Assembly: GCF_001552215.1 (NCBI RefSeq)
Contig: NZ_BCQT01000006.1
Coordinates: forward strand, 372,001-436,000
From: Actinomadura macra NBRC 14102
GTDB taxonomy: Bacteria > Actinomycetota > Actinomycetes > Streptosporangiales > Streptosporangiaceae
DNA: 64,000 nt
Reading direction: 5' to 3'
The position numbers and the translations under genes are program-made. The notes beneath the pieces are model-generated. The model made no database searches and had not been told where the DNA came from. It was given only the letters and a program-made list of their open reading frames with translations. The first letter of the stretch is position 1. The number at the start of each line of letters is the position of its first letter. Shown here piece by piece: positions 18,568 to 27,734 of this stretch.

Positions 18568-19857
18568 TCAGCCGCTGAGGAAGCCTTCGTAGTTGCGTTG
18601 CTGAAGCTGGCTCTCGATCTGCTTGACGGTGTCGAGGCCGACGCCGACGACGATGAGGATGGCCGTTCCGCCGAAGGGGAACTGGTCGCCGACGTCCAGC
18701 AGCGCCAGGGACACCATGGGGATGAGGGCGACGAGACCGAGGTACACGGCGCCCGGCGTGGTGATCCGGGTGAGGACATGGTCCAGGTACTCGACGGTCG
18801 GCCGGCCCGGGCGGACACCCGGCACGAACCCGCCGTACTTCCTCATGTTGTCGGAGACCTCCGTGGGGTTGAACGTGATCGCCACGTAGAAGTACGTGAA
18901 GAAGACGATCAGGACGAAGAACACCGCCATGTGCCAGGGGTTGGCCTGCTGGAGATAGGGCTGCACTCTCTGGAGCCACTTCACGTCCGGCCACAGTTGC
19001 GTGGCCAGGACAGGCAGGTACAGCAGCGACGAGGCGAAGATGACGGGGATGATGCCCGCCTGGTTGACCTTCAGCGGGATGTAGGTGGACGTGCCGCCGT
19101 ACATGCGGCGCCCCACCATCCTCTTGGCGTACTGGACGGGGATGCGGCGCTGGGCCTGCTCCACGAACACGACACCGGCCATGATGGCCAGGCCCACGAT
19201 GATGACCAGCGTGAAGACGAAGCCGTGCTTGGTCTTGTAGATGCCCCACAGCTGGCCGGGGAAGACGGCGACCACCTGGGTGAAGATCAGGATGGACATG
19301 CCGTTGCCGACGCCGCGCTCGGTGACCAGTTCGCCCAGCCACATGGTGACGGCCGTGCCGGCGACCATGCAGACCACCATCGTGGCGATCGGGAGAATGC
19401 CCTCGTCATGGAGGACGTCCCCGGACGACCGGAACAGCTGACCGCTGGACGCCATGGCGACGATGCTGGCGGCCTGCAGGATCGCCAGCCCGACGGTCAG
19501 GTAGCGGGTGTACTGGGTGATCTTTGTGGTGCCGGACTGCCCCTCCTTCTTGAGCGCCTCCAGGCGCGGGATCACGACCGTCAGCAGTTGCAGGATGATG
19601 CTCGCGGTGATGTACGGGTAGACGCCGAGCGCGAACACCGAGAGCTTCAGCAGCGCGCCCCCGCTGAACAGGTCGAGCAGGCCGTAGAGCTCGTTGCCCT
19701 CCTTGGCCGCGTCCGACGCCTCCTTGACGGCCCGTACGTTCACGTTCGGCGCGGGCAGGTTCTGGCCCACGCGGAACACCACGACGATGAACAGGGTGAA
19801 CAGCAGTTTCTTGCGCAGATCGGGCGTCCGTACGGTCCGCGCGAACGCGGTCAGCAC
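18568..19857 (-). CDS. secY: Protein translocase subunit SecY, stand-alone copy
   Basis: SecY is the ten-helix pore of the Sec translocon. The 429-aa protein has the normal length and conserved pieces: LTAFARTVRTPDLRKKLLFT at the start, the helix-2 ALGVYPYITASIILQLL segment, ERGVGNGMSILIF, the cytoplasmic loop EQAQRRIPVQYAKRM and the helix 7-8 region IPLKVNQAGIIPVIFA. What is odd is the location: secY is normally in the ribosomal protein operon with adk, map and infA, but here it stands alone, convergent to sdhB. It may be a second SecY copy, or this lineage may have moved its gene. GTG 19857 gives the canonical N-terminus; the ribosome site is weak and the frame stays open upstream. Confidence 0.88.
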   Translation of the reverse strand: MLTAFARTVRTPDLRKKLLFTLFIVVVFRVGQNLPAPNVNVRAVKEASDAAKEGNELYGLLDLFSGGALLKLSVFALGVYPYITASIILQLLTVVIPRLEALKKEGQSGTTKITQYTRYLTVGLAILQAASIVAMASSGQLFRSSGDVLHDEGILPIATMVVCMVAGTAVTMWLGELVTERGVGNGMSILIFTQVVAVFPGQLWGIYKTKHGFVFTLVIIVGLAIMAGVVFVEQAQRRIPVQYAKRMVGRRMYGGTSTYIPLKVNQAGIIPVIFASSLLYLPVLATQLWPDVKWLQRVQPYLQQANPWHMAVFFVLIVFFTYFYVAITFNPTEVSDNMRKYGGFVPGVRPGRPTVEYLDHVLTRITTPGAVYLGLVALIPMVSLALLDVGDQFPFGGTAILIVVGVGLDTVKQIESQLQQRNYEGFLSG

Positions 19858-20003
19858 GCCGCGTCCACGGCCGGTCGTTTCTGGGCAGGGCGATTCTGGG
19901 CAAGCGTCGGGAACGCTCGCCGCATGGCGATGCGGTTGATGACAAGCCTCCATACGGGTACGCCGCAGCGTCCGCAGGGCACTGCGGCGGATGACTGTGA
20001 GCG

Positions 20004-20474
20004 TCAGAAACCCGTGCTGGTGGGAGGCCCTCGTACCTGGACGGCCGACAGGTGAGCGGACGGCAACGCCATCGTGCGCGATGCGATGGCACCGGCCGGA
20101 TACGTTCCTGGACGGGCAGCCGCGATCTCCGAGGGCAGGGCGGCGTGCTGGGCATGTGCCCCTGTTTGGAAGAACGGCTCGGTGTGGAAGAACGGCTTCG
20201 TGCCGGCGGACGGCCGGTACCGGTGCCACCGGTAGGCCGCGTCCGCCGTGGCGAAACGGTTCCAGACGGCCGTCGAGCGGCGGTCCCGGTTCGCGGCCGC
20301 CGTCCTGGCGGCGTCCCTGCTGCCTGCGCTGTTGGCCGCGGCGGCGGTGCCGGCGCGGATCACCTCGGCGACGCCGGAGCCGGGGACGATCGAGAGCGTC
20401 GCGGTGACGGCGAACCCGAAGAAGCCCGCCAGCAGCATCAGCAGACGCTGATGCCGGGAGGTGTGGCCGTTCAC
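20004..20474 (-). CDS. Small exported protein of unknown function
   Basis: The frame encodes about 156 residues from GTG 20474, preceded by GGGGAGG six bases upstream. The N-terminus HTSRHQRLLMLLAGFFGF is a good signal peptide or anchor, followed by an Ala/Arg-rich segment AAANRDRRSTAVWNRF and a Trp/Tyr/Arg-rich centre. Codon use is strongly G/C-ending up to about residue 105, then becomes ordinary, so the true end may be earlier or the 3' part may have frameshifted. It lies 146 bp upstream of secY on the same strand. I do not recognise the family. Confidence 0.5.
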   Translation of the reverse strand: MNGHTSRHQRLLMLLAGFFGFAVTATLSIVPGSGVAEVIRAGTAAAANSAGSRDAARTAAANRDRRSTAVWNRFATADAAYRWHRYRPSAGTKPFFHTEPFFQTGAHAQHAALPSEIAAARPGTYPAGAIASRTMALPSAHLSAVQVRGPPTSTGF

Positions 20475-20657
20475 ACCCACCCTCCCCTCGGCCGTCCCGT
20501 CCTACGAACCGTACATCGCGTCCGGGGCGAGATCACCATGAACGGCGCCATCCCGCCGTGTCGACCTTTTCCGTCTTCGGATGCGATGGCCAGATCCTCA
20601 CGAAGGTTGACATCCAGCGCACTTTCTCCAGGCCGGCCCGTCCCGCAGAGTGACCGG

Positions 20658-21935
20658 GTGATCAGAATCTCTCACCTGCACAGGGCCTGGCCGGTGGCGG
20701 CGGTCGCGTTCATCGCGCTGGTCGGCGCGGCGGGGTTTCGGGCGACGCCCGGCGTTCTCATGGTGCCGCTCCAGGACGAGTTCGGCTGGTCGCGCGCCAC
20801 GACGTCGGCGGCGGTGTCGGTCAACCTCGTCCTGTACGGGCTGACCGCGCCGTTCGCGGCGGCCCTGATGGACCGGTTCGGCGTCCGCCGGATCACCGCC
20901 GCGGCGCTGACGCTCGTGGCGGCGGGCAGCGGGCTGACCGTGTTCATGTCGGCGAGCTGGCAGCTCGTCCTGTGCTGGGGCGTGCTGGTGGGCCTCGGGA
21001 CGGGCTCCATGGCGATGGTGTTCGCCGCGACCGTGGCGGGCCGCTGGTTCGTACGGCACCGCGGCCTCGTCATCGGCGTCCTGACCGCGGGCGGCGCCGC
21101 CGGACAGCTCGTCTTCCTCCCGGTGCTGGCGTGGCTCGTGGAGGCGCACGGCTGGCGGTCGGCCTCGCTCACGGTGGCGGCGGCCGCGCTGCTGGTGGTG
21201 CCGCTGGTCGTGCTGGTCCTGCGCGAGCGTCCATCGGACGTGGGGCTCCTGCCCTACGGCGCCACCACCGAGGAACCCGACCCGCCACGGACCGGTGACG
21301 CCGCCCGTACGGCCCTCCGCGCGCTCTCCGGGGCATGGCGGACGAAGGCGTTCTGGCTCCTTGCCGGCGGGTTCTTCATCTGCGGGGCCTCGACGAACGG
21401 CCTCGTCGGCACCCACTTCATTCCCGCCGCGCACGACCACGGCATGACCGAGACCACGGCCGCCGGCCTGCTTGCCCTGGTCGGTGTGTTCGACATCGTC
21501 GGGACGGTGGCGTCCGGATGGTTCACCGACCGGCTCGACAGCCGCGTCCTGCTCGGCTGGTACTACGCGCTGCGCGGCCTGTCGCTGCTCGTCCTGCCCG
21601 TACTGTTCGCCGACTCGCCGCATCCGAGCATGCTCGTCTTCGTCATCTTCTACGGCCTGGACTGGGTCGCGACGGTCCCGCCCACGATCGCGTTGGCACG
21701 TGAGGTGTTCGGGCCGTCCGCGGGCACGATCGTGTTCGGATGGATCTTCGCGTCCCACCAGCTGGGCGCCGCGGCCGCCGCGGCGGTGGCGGGACTCCTT
21801 CGCACGTCGCTCGGCTCGTACACGCTCGCGTGGTGGGGTGCGGGCGTGCTGTGCCTGTTCGCCGCGGGAATGTCGATGTCCATAGCGCGCAGCCCGGTGG
21901 CACGTGCGAAGGTGCCCGAGCCCGCCGGCACCTGA
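20658..21935 (+). CDS. MFS transporter (monocarboxylate/oxalate-formate type)
   Basis: The 425-aa protein has 12 predicted helices in two halves, split by an acidic/Pro-rich loop near residue 205. Features of the MCT/OFA-like branch include FRATPGVLMVPLQDEFGWSR in helix 1, LMDRFGVRR in loop 2-3 and FTDRLDSRVLL in the second half. These carriers move small organic anions with protons, but the substrate is uncertain. GTG 20658 follows GAGTGACCGG and gives a short basic N-terminus; the longer open frame upstream overlaps the small exported gene. It converges with the LysR gene (5 bp between stops). Confidence 0.85.
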   Translation: MIRISHLHRAWPVAAVAFIALVGAAGFRATPGVLMVPLQDEFGWSRATTSAAVSVNLVLYGLTAPFAAALMDRFGVRRITAAALTLVAAGSGLTVFMSASWQLVLCWGVLVGLGTGSMAMVFAATVAGRWFVRHRGLVIGVLTAGGAAGQLVFLPVLAWLVEAHGWRSASLTVAAAALLVVPLVVLVLRERPSDVGLLPYGATTEEPDPPRTGDAARTALRALSGAWRTKAFWLLAGGFFICGASTNGLVGTHFIPAAHDHGMTETTAAGLLALVGVFDIVGTVASGWFTDRLDSRVLLGWYYALRGLSLLVLPVLFADSPHPSMLVFVIFYGLDWVATVPPTIALAREVFGPSAGTIVFGWIFASHQLGAAAAAAVAGLLRTSLGSYTLAWWGAGVLCLFAAGMSMSIARSPVARAKVPEPAGT

Positions 21936-21940
21936 TCGGC

Positions 21941-22942
21941 TCAGTCGTTGACGAGGTTCTCGACCCCGGCCGGAAGGCTGCCCGCGAGACCCGCCTCGAT
22001 GAGGAACGTCTCCAAGGTGTCCTGGAAGGCGCGCGCCGCGTGGGTCAGTTCGACATCCTTGCGGTGGGCCAGCGCGATCGTCCGGAGGAGACCCGGGCCA
22101 TGGTGGCCGCGCCTGGGATGCTCGTCGTCCTCGTCCAGGACGAGCGGGGTCCCGCGCAGGCCAGGCCGTCCGGCGAGCACCATGCTGGGGACGACCGCGA
22201 CCCCGAGGCCCGCCTCGACGAACCGCAGCACGGCGTCCATCTCACCGCCCTCCACGGCGAACTTGGGCTCGAACCCGGCCGCTCTGCACGCGCTGATCGT
22301 CGCCTCACGCAGGTCGTACCCGGACCGGAACATCACCAGAGGACGGTTCCGCAGATCCTCGATCCGCAGGAACGACCGGCGCGGCATGTGCGCGGCCTTG
22401 GCCGGACGCTCGCTCGTCCCCGGACCGGCGGGTGAGGCGACCACCAGGTATTCGCGCAGTATCGGAGTGGTGTCCAGCGGCGGATCGCCGTGCAGCGGCA
22501 GGATCACCAGGGCCATGTCCAGGGACCCGCGGGTCAGCTCCCGGACGAGGTCGCGCGACCCGCCCTCCTCCACCAGCAGCTGGATGCCCGGGTAGGCGTC
22601 GTGGAAGCGGCGCAGGACGTCCGCGAGCAGGCCCGCGCAAAGGGACGGCGTCGCGCCGAGGCGCACCCGTCCCCGCCGGAGCCCGGCCAGCTCCTGCACC
22701 TCCACCCGCGCGGTATCGACGTCGGCGAGGATGCGCTTGGCCAGCGGCAACAACGCCTCGCCCGCGGGGGTCAGCGTGATGTTCCCCCGGGCGCGGCTGA
22801 ACAGCGAGACGTTCAGCTCGGTCTCCAGAGCACGGATCTGCTTGGACAGTGACGGCTGTGCCACATGCAGCAGCTCGGCGGCCTGGGTGAAGTGGCGTAC
22901 CTCCGCGACCGCGACGAAGTAGGCGAGCTGCTGCAACTGCAT
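21941..22942 (-). CDS. LysR family transcriptional regulator
   Basis: The 333-aa regulator has the LysR winged helix at residues 1-60 (MQLQQLAYFVAVAEVRHFTQ, AAELLHVAQPSLSKQIRALE) and a periplasmic-binding-type effector domain (about 88-300) with GLLADVLRRFHDAYPGIQL and VAVVPSMVLAG. LysR proteins usually control a divergent gene, but here the neighbour upstream on the minus strand is a Crp/Fnr gene in the same direction, and the MFS gene is convergent. Its target is therefore not obvious. ATG 22942 was chosen over the open frame at 22963 because homologues start MQLQQL. Confidence 0.9.
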   Translation of the reverse strand: MQLQQLAYFVAVAEVRHFTQAAELLHVAQPSLSKQIRALETELNVSLFSRARGNITLTPAGEALLPLAKRILADVDTARVEVQELAGLRRGRVRLGATPSLCAGLLADVLRRFHDAYPGIQLLVEEGGSRDLVRELTRGSLDMALVILPLHGDPPLDTTPILREYLVVASPAGPGTSERPAKAAHMPRRSFLRIEDLRNRPLVMFRSGYDLREATISACRAAGFEPKFAVEGGEMDAVLRFVEAGLGVAVVPSMVLAGRPGLRGTPLVLDEDDEHPRRGHHGPGLLRTIALAHRKDVELTHAARAFQDTLETFLIEAGLAGSLPAGVENLVND

Positions 22943-23020
22943 CCTGCACAGAGTACGGGTCACACTCCAGAGCGCTCGTAGGCGCCCGCCCCATCCCGGC
23001 TGTTCAGCCCCTTGCCCGGG

Positions 23021-23761
23021 TCACTTGGCGTGTCGCCGGAGGGCCTGAAGGTCGTGGACGATGACACGCCGCCGTCCCGTCTCGATCCACCCGTGGCGGC
23101 GGAGCGTGCGCAGCGCCTTGCTGACGGCCTCCCGCGAAGCCCCCACCCAGCCCGCCAGCTCCTCCTGCGACAGGTTCAGCGTAATGCGGACGCTCTGGCC
23201 GCCCGGGCCCATCCCCGCGGCGCCCGCCTCCCCGTTCGGGCCGCTGCCCGCCGTCCCGGCACGGCGCTCGTACGGCACGCCGAATCGCTCGGCCAGTTCG
23301 ACAAGACGCTGCGCCACCCGGCCGGTCGCGTCGAACATCCCGAATTCGACCCGTTTGCGGTCAGCGTCACGCCATCGCTGACACAGCGTCCGCATGATGA
23401 GAATGGACACGCGGCCATGCGCCTGAAGGAACGCCATGAACTCCTCCGCCGTCACGGCGAGCGCCTGCGCGGGTTCCAGCGCCGCGACCGTCGCCGAACG
23501 GGGAAAACCGTCGATCGCGGCGACCTCCCCCAACAGCGCGCCTGGCCCGCGCACCGCCAGCAGGGCCTCACCCCCATGCTCGCGGTAGGAGAACGCCTTG
23601 ACCCGCCCTTTCAGCAAGACGGCGACCCAACTCGACTGCTCCCCCTCGATGAACAGTGTCTCCCCCCGGTCGAAGTCACGGACGCGACCGCGTGATTCCA
23701 GCTCGACGCGTTCCGCCGCGGTGAGTTCGGCAAGGAACGAGCCCGGTTCAAGGGCGCTCAT
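23021..23761 (-). CDS. Crp/Fnr family transcriptional regulator
   Basis: The 246-aa protein has an N-terminal cyclic-nucleotide-binding-like barrel (about 10-125, with GETLFIEGEQSSWVAVLLKG and GPGALLGEVAAIDGFPRSAT) and a C-terminal HTH_Crp domain (about 160-240). The recognition helix is in LSQEELAGWVGASREAVSKA. The PRSAT phosphate-binding-cassette-like segment suggests a nucleotide ligand such as cAMP. An insertion rich in Gly and Ala (about 170-187) lies between the domains. Start ATG 23761 follows GTGGGGGGC. Possible targets are the TGTGA-type sites found upstream of the second sdh operon. Confidence 0.9.
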   Translation of the reverse strand: MSALEPGSFLAELTAAERVELESRGRVRDFDRGETLFIEGEQSSWVAVLLKGRVKAFSYREHGGEALLAVRGPGALLGEVAAIDGFPRSATVAALEPAQALAVTAEEFMAFLQAHGRVSILIMRTLCQRWRDADRKRVEFGMFDATGRVAQRLVELAERFGVPYERRAGTAGSGPNGEAGAAGMGPGGQSVRITLNLSQEELAGWVGASREAVSKALRTLRRHGWIETGRRRVIVHDLQALRRHAK

Positions 23762-23941
23762 GCCCCCCACGCTAAAGGGAACGGGGTTCCATATGTCACC
23801 CAGTCAAGAATCACGAATGCGTCACGCGTTGTGTGCACTTCTCCCTATTCGGTGTCCTGGGGGTACGCGAGGGTTGGACCCGGCGTGTGCGGCCGGGAGG
23901 CCGCCCTACGGCCACGGCGTTCATTGGGGAACGGCGGTACG

Positions 23942-23972
23942 GCGGGCGGCGGTCCGGGGGCGCGCCGCCCGC
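23942..23972 (-). terminator. Terminator downstream of the VOC gene
   Basis: GCGGGCGGC (23942-23950) pairs with GCCGCCCGC (23964-23972) around 13 bases, 29 bp beyond the stop of the VOC gene on the minus strand. It separates that gene from the Crp/Fnr gene. Confidence 0.55.
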
Positions 23973-24000
23973 TGTGTTGTCCCCCATGCCGTCCGCGGCG

Positions 24001-24855
24001 CTATGCGCCCTGGTCAACCCCACGAATGGGCTGGCCGACACCGTGCAGGTTCCCCTCGCTGTCACGGAACCACGCGGCCCGCTCGCCGCGTCCACCGGCG
24101 GACGGATAGTTCCCGGTGACCTCGGTGATCCCGTCCACGGTGCGCAGACCGGGAACGTCCACGTCGTCGAAGACCACCCCACGCTGCCGCAACTCGGCGA
24201 CCACCGCATCGATGTCGTCGACCCGCCAAGCCATCTGGGTGTGCTCCCCGGACGGGCGGCCCGCCGACTGGAAGACCGAGAAGCCGCCGCTGCGGGTCTC
24301 GTAACGCAACCCGCCGGGACGGGTCTCCACCGGCTCCAGCCCGAGCTTCTCGGCGTAGAACCGTCTCGCCCGGTCGAGATCCTGCGCAGGCAACCTGCAG
24401 GAGACGGACGCGTCCGCGAGCGACCAGGCGGCCCGCTCCTGACCACCAGCCCGTTCGGCGCGCTCCCGGCGGGCCGCCCAGTAGGCGTCCGTCAACTCGA
24501 TGATCTGGACGTGGTTGCCGTCCGGGTCGATCGCGGTCCCGAACCAGGCCCCCACCTGATCGCGGTACTCCAGCGGAGCCAGCCACGTCACGTCCATGCC
24601 GTCCAGGTGCCGTGCCACCGCGCGCGCATCGTCGACATGCACGTTCAGGATCACGCGCGACGGCTCCACCGCCTTGCCCGCCACGTCGTCCCGTCCGTCC
24701 ACGAGTAGCCCGACCCCGCCCAGATGGAGGAACCCGTCCGTGTCGGCGGCCACCCCGAACGCCTCCTCGTACCAGGCGCGCAACTGGTCGGGCTCCGTAC
24801 TGGCCAAGAGCACGCTGCCGATCTCGGGCACCGATCGCCCCGTCGTTCGTGTCAC
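24001..24855 (-). CDS. Two-domain VOC (glyoxalase/bleomycin-resistance fold) protein
   Basis: The 284-aa protein contains two tandem vicinal-oxygen-chelate domains. The first (about 12-125) has GSVLLASTEPDQLRAWYEEA and ends IDPDGNHVQIIEL. The second (about 150-275) has RARRFYAEKLGLEPVE, SGGFSVFQSAG and ends RDSEGNLHGVGQP. The fold binds a metal and acts on, or sequesters, small molecules; the Glu and His ligand positions are partly conserved, most clearly in the first domain. Function (isomerase, dioxygenase or drug binding) cannot be fixed. GTG 24855 follows GAGGGGGAG. Confidence 0.8.
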   Translation of the reverse strand: MTRTTGRSVPEIGSVLLASTEPDQLRAWYEEAFGVAADTDGFLHLGGVGLLVDGRDDVAGKAVEPSRVILNVHVDDARAVARHLDGMDVTWLAPLEYRDQVGAWFGTAIDPDGNHVQIIELTDAYWAARRERAERAGGQERAAWSLADASVSCRLPAQDLDRARRFYAEKLGLEPVETRPGGLRYETRSGGFSVFQSAGRPSGEHTQMAWRVDDIDAVVAELRQRGVVFDDVDVPGLRTVDGITEVTGNYPSAGGRGERAAWFRDSEGNLHGVGQPIRGVDQGA

Positions 24856-24940
24856 TGCTCCCCCTCGGGTCGTTGACGTCCCATCACCGTGCAGACCCTT
24901 CGTCCCCCCAGAACTCATCGCGCCCCACCCGCCAAACGAC

Positions 24941-24975
24941 GAACACCCCCCGACGCAGCGCGTCGGGGGGTGTTC
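24941..24975 (-). terminator. Strong terminator of the second sdh operon
   Basis: GAACACCCCCCGACG (24941-24955) pairs perfectly with CGTCGGGGGGTGTTC (24961-24975). With the next C-G pair the stem has 16 bp and a three-base loop. It lies 9 bp beyond the sdhB stop on the minus strand. Confidence 0.88.
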
Positions 24976-24984
24976 TGCCGAGCA

Positions 24985-25755
24985 TCAGGCGGACGGGGTG
25001 TCCTGGCCCTTCTTCACGATGCCGAGCTTGCTGCCGAGCCAGATCACCGGGTCGTACCGGCGGCCCACCACCCGTTCCTTCATCGGGATCAGGGCATTGT
25101 CGGTGATCTTGATGTGCTCGGGGCAGACCTCGGTGCAGCACTTGGTGATGTTGCAGAAGCCGAGGCCGTGGTCCTGCTGGGCGATCTCACGCCGGTCGGC
25201 GGCGTCCGCCGGGTGCATCTCCAGCTCCGCGATCCGCATGAGGAAGCGCGGGCCCGCGAAGTCGGGCTTGTTCTCCTCGTGGTCGCGGATGACGTGACAG
25301 ACGTTGTTGCACAGGAAGCACTCGATGCACTTGCGGAACTCCTGCGAGCGCTCGACGTCCACCTGCTGCATGCGGAAATCGCCCGGCTGCACGTCACCGG
25401 GGTCGAACGAGGGGATCTGCCGCGCCTTCTCGTAGTTGAAGGACACGTCCGTGACGAGGTCGCGGATGACCGGGAACGTCCGGACGGGCGTCACCGTGAT
25501 GGTCTCGTCCGGCTCGAACGTCGACATCCGCGTCATGCACAGCAGCCGCGGCATCCCGTTGATCTCCGCCGAACACGATCCGCACTTGCCCGCCTTGCAG
25601 TTCCACCGGACGGCGAGGTCGGGCGCCTGCGTGGCCTGCAGCCGGTGGATGATGTCGAGAACGACCTCGCCCTCGTTCACCTCGACGGTGTAGTCCGTGA
25701 GCTCGCCGTCGCCGTCGTCGCCGCGCCAGACCCGGAACTTGGCCTCGTAGCTCAT
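24985..25755 (-). CDS. Succinate dehydrogenase/fumarate reductase iron-sulfur subunit (Sdh1 type)
   Basis: The 256-aa subunit has [2Fe-2S] ligands in CKAGKCGSCSAEING (about 51-65) and CMTRM, and two cubane-type clusters from CIECFLCNNVCHVI (about 146-159) and CNITKCCTEVCPEH. Its C-terminal extension (KERVVGRRYDPVIWLGSKLG) matches the mycobacterial Rv0247c-type subunit rather than the sdhB at 17758. The start overlaps the flavoprotein stop by 4 bp (ATGA). It is the last gene of the operon. In mycobacteria this complex oxidises succinate in growing aerobic cells. Confidence 0.93.
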   Translation of the reverse strand: MSYEAKFRVWRGDDGDGELTDYTVEVNEGEVVLDIIHRLQATQAPDLAVRWNCKAGKCGSCSAEINGMPRLLCMTRMSTFEPDETITVTPVRTFPVIRDLVTDVSFNYEKARQIPSFDPGDVQPGDFRMQQVDVERSQEFRKCIECFLCNNVCHVIRDHEENKPDFAGPRFLMRIAELEMHPADAADRREIAQQDHGLGFCNITKCCTEVCPEHIKITDNALIPMKERVVGRRYDPVIWLGSKLGIVKKGQDTPSA

Positions 25756-27722
25756 CGGTCGCCCTCCTGCTTCTGCTCCCCGGCCCCCGGCTTCCCGACG
25801 CCCGGCTCCGGCGCCGCGCCTCCGGGCAGTTCCGCGGCGGTGAGGTACTTCTTCAGCTCGTCGGTCTCGAACAACCCGATCAGGTCGTCCCGCATGGGCT
25901 CCAGGGGCTGCCGCCTGAGCTCGACCCGCGGGGAGGAGGGGTCACCGGTCAGCCGGCAGACGAGGTTGACCTTGCGCCAGTCCGGCGACATCCTCGGATG
26001 GTCGTCGCGGGTGTGGCCGCCGCGGCTCTCCTGCCGCTCCAGCGCCGCCTTGGCGATGGCCTCCGACACGAGGAGCATGTTGCGCAGGTCGAGCGCGAGG
26101 TGCCAGCCCGGGTGGTAGCCGCGGCCGTCGTTCACCGCGACCGGCTCGACGCCGACGTTGGCGACGCGGTCGCGGAGCTTGTCCAGCGACTCCAGGGCCT
26201 GCTCCAGCTCCTCCTCCTTGCGGATGATGCCGACCAGGTCGTTCATCGTCTGCTGAAGCTCGGCGTGGACCGCGTAGGGGTTCTCGCCGCCCTTGCGCTC
26301 GAACGGTGCGAGCGCCTCGCTCACCGCGGCCGCGACCGCCGCGTCCGACACGACGGGACGGTCGGGCAGCGCGTCGACGTACTCGGACGCGCCGAGACCG
26401 GCCCGCCGCCCGAAAACGAGCAGGTCGGTCAGCGAGTTGCCGCCGAGCCGGTTCGAGCCGTGCATGCCGCCCGCGACCTCGCCCGCGGCGAACAGGCCCG
26501 GCACCAGCGCCGCCGCGGTGTCGGGGTCGACCTCGACGCCGCCCATCACGTAGTGGCAGGTCGGGCCGACCTCCATGGCCTCCTTGGTGATGTCGACGTC
26601 CGCCAGCTCCTTGAACTGGTGGTGCATCGACGGCAGCCGCTGGACGATCTCGGCGGCGCCACCCGGCATCCGGTCGACGACGGTCAGGAACACCCCGCCG
26701 TGCGGCGATCCGCGTCCGGCCTTGACCTCGGAGTTGATCGCCCGCGCGACCTCGTCGCGGGGCAGCAGCTCAGGGGGCCGCTTGTTGTTGTCCGGGTCGT
26801 CGTACCAGCGGTCGCCCTCTTCCTCGGAGGTCGCGTACTGGGCCTTGAACACCTCGGGGATGTACTCGAACATGAACCGCTTGCCCTCGGAGTTCTTGAG
26901 GACGCCGCGGTCACCGCGCACCGACTCGGTCACCAGGATGCCCTTGACGGAGGGCGGCCAGACCATGCCCGTGGGGTGGAACTGCACGAACTCCATGTTC
27001 AGCAACGTCGCGCCGGCCAGCATGGCCAGCGAGTGCCCGTCGCCGGTGTACTCCCAGGAGTTCGACGTGACCTTGAACGCCTTGCCGATGCCGCCGGTCG
27101 CCAGCACCACCGCCGGCGCCTCGAACACCACGAACTTGCCGGTCTCGCGGACGTAGGCGAACGCGCCGCAGATGCGGTCGCCGTCCTTCAGCAGCCGCGT
27201 GACCGTCGTCTCCGCCCACACCTTGAGGCGGGCGTCGTAGTCGCCGTGGTCGCGGTGGTCCTCCTGCTGCAGGGCGACGATCTTCTGCTGCGCGGTGCGG
27301 ATCAGCTCCAGGCCCGTCCGGTCGCCGACGTGCGCCAGCCGGGGGTACTCGTGCCCGCCGAAGTTGCGCTGGCTGATCTTGCCTTCCTTGGTGCGGTCGA
27401 ACAGCGCGCCCCAGTGCTCCAGCTCCCAGACGCGGTCCGGCGCCTCCTTGGCGTGCAGCTCGGCCATCCGCCAGTTGTTCAGGAACTTGCCGCCGCGCAT
27501 GGTGTCGCGGAAGTGCACCTGCCAGTTGTCGTTGGGGTTGACGTTCCCCATCGCCGCCGCGGCGCCGCCTTCGGCCATCACCGTGTGCGCCTTGCCGAAC
27601 AGCGACTTGGAGATGACCGCCGTCTTCTTGCCCTGGAGGCGGGCCTCGATCGCCGCCCGCAGCCCGGCGCCGCCGGCGCCGATCACCACGACGTCGTAGG
27701 CGTGCCTCTCGATCTCAGTCAT
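25752..27722 (-). CDS. Succinate dehydrogenase/fumarate reductase flavoprotein subunit (Sdh1 type)
   Basis: The 656-aa flavoprotein starts VVVIGAGGAGLRAAIEARLQ (FAD-binding) and has FGKAHTVMAEGGAAAAMGNV with the probable flavin-attaching His. QFHPTGMVWPPSVKGILVTE and LPRDEVARAINSEVKAGRG form the active-site region, and CHYVMGGVEVD and SNRLGGNSLTDLLVFGR close the FAD site. It closely resembles the mycobacterial Sdh1 flavoprotein (Rv0248c type). The C-terminus carries an extra acidic/Gly-Pro tail. The membrane subunit gene ends 12 bp upstream, giving an operon membrane-A-B on the minus strand. Confidence 0.94.
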   Translation of the reverse strand: MTEIERHAYDVVVIGAGGAGLRAAIEARLQGKKTAVISKSLFGKAHTVMAEGGAAAAMGNVNPNDNWQVHFRDTMRGGKFLNNWRMAELHAKEAPDRVWELEHWGALFDRTKEGKISQRNFGGHEYPRLAHVGDRTGLELIRTAQQKIVALQQEDHRDHGDYDARLKVWAETTVTRLLKDGDRICGAFAYVRETGKFVVFEAPAVVLATGGIGKAFKVTSNSWEYTGDGHSLAMLAGATLLNMEFVQFHPTGMVWPPSVKGILVTESVRGDRGVLKNSEGKRFMFEYIPEVFKAQYATSEEEGDRWYDDPDNNKRPPELLPRDEVARAINSEVKAGRGSPHGGVFLTVVDRMPGGAAEIVQRLPSMHHQFKELADVDITKEAMEVGPTCHYVMGGVEVDPDTAAALVPGLFAAGEVAGGMHGSNRLGGNSLTDLLVFGRRAGLGASEYVDALPDRPVVSDAAVAAAVSEALAPFERKGGENPYAVHAELQQTMNDLVGIIRKEEELEQALESLDKLRDRVANVGVEPVAVNDGRGYHPGWHLALDLRNMLLVSEAIAKAALERQESRGGHTRDDHPRMSPDWRKVNLVCRLTGDPSSPRVELRRQPLEPMRDDLIGLFETDELKKYLTAAELPGGAAPEPGVGKPGAGEQKQEGDR

Positions 27723-27734
27723 GATCCCTTGGCC

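Noticed and set aside
24889..26118. 409-codon plus-strand frame over the second sdhB/sdhA
   Set aside because: Antisense shadow; the minus-strand frames have complete iron-sulfur and FAD motifs.
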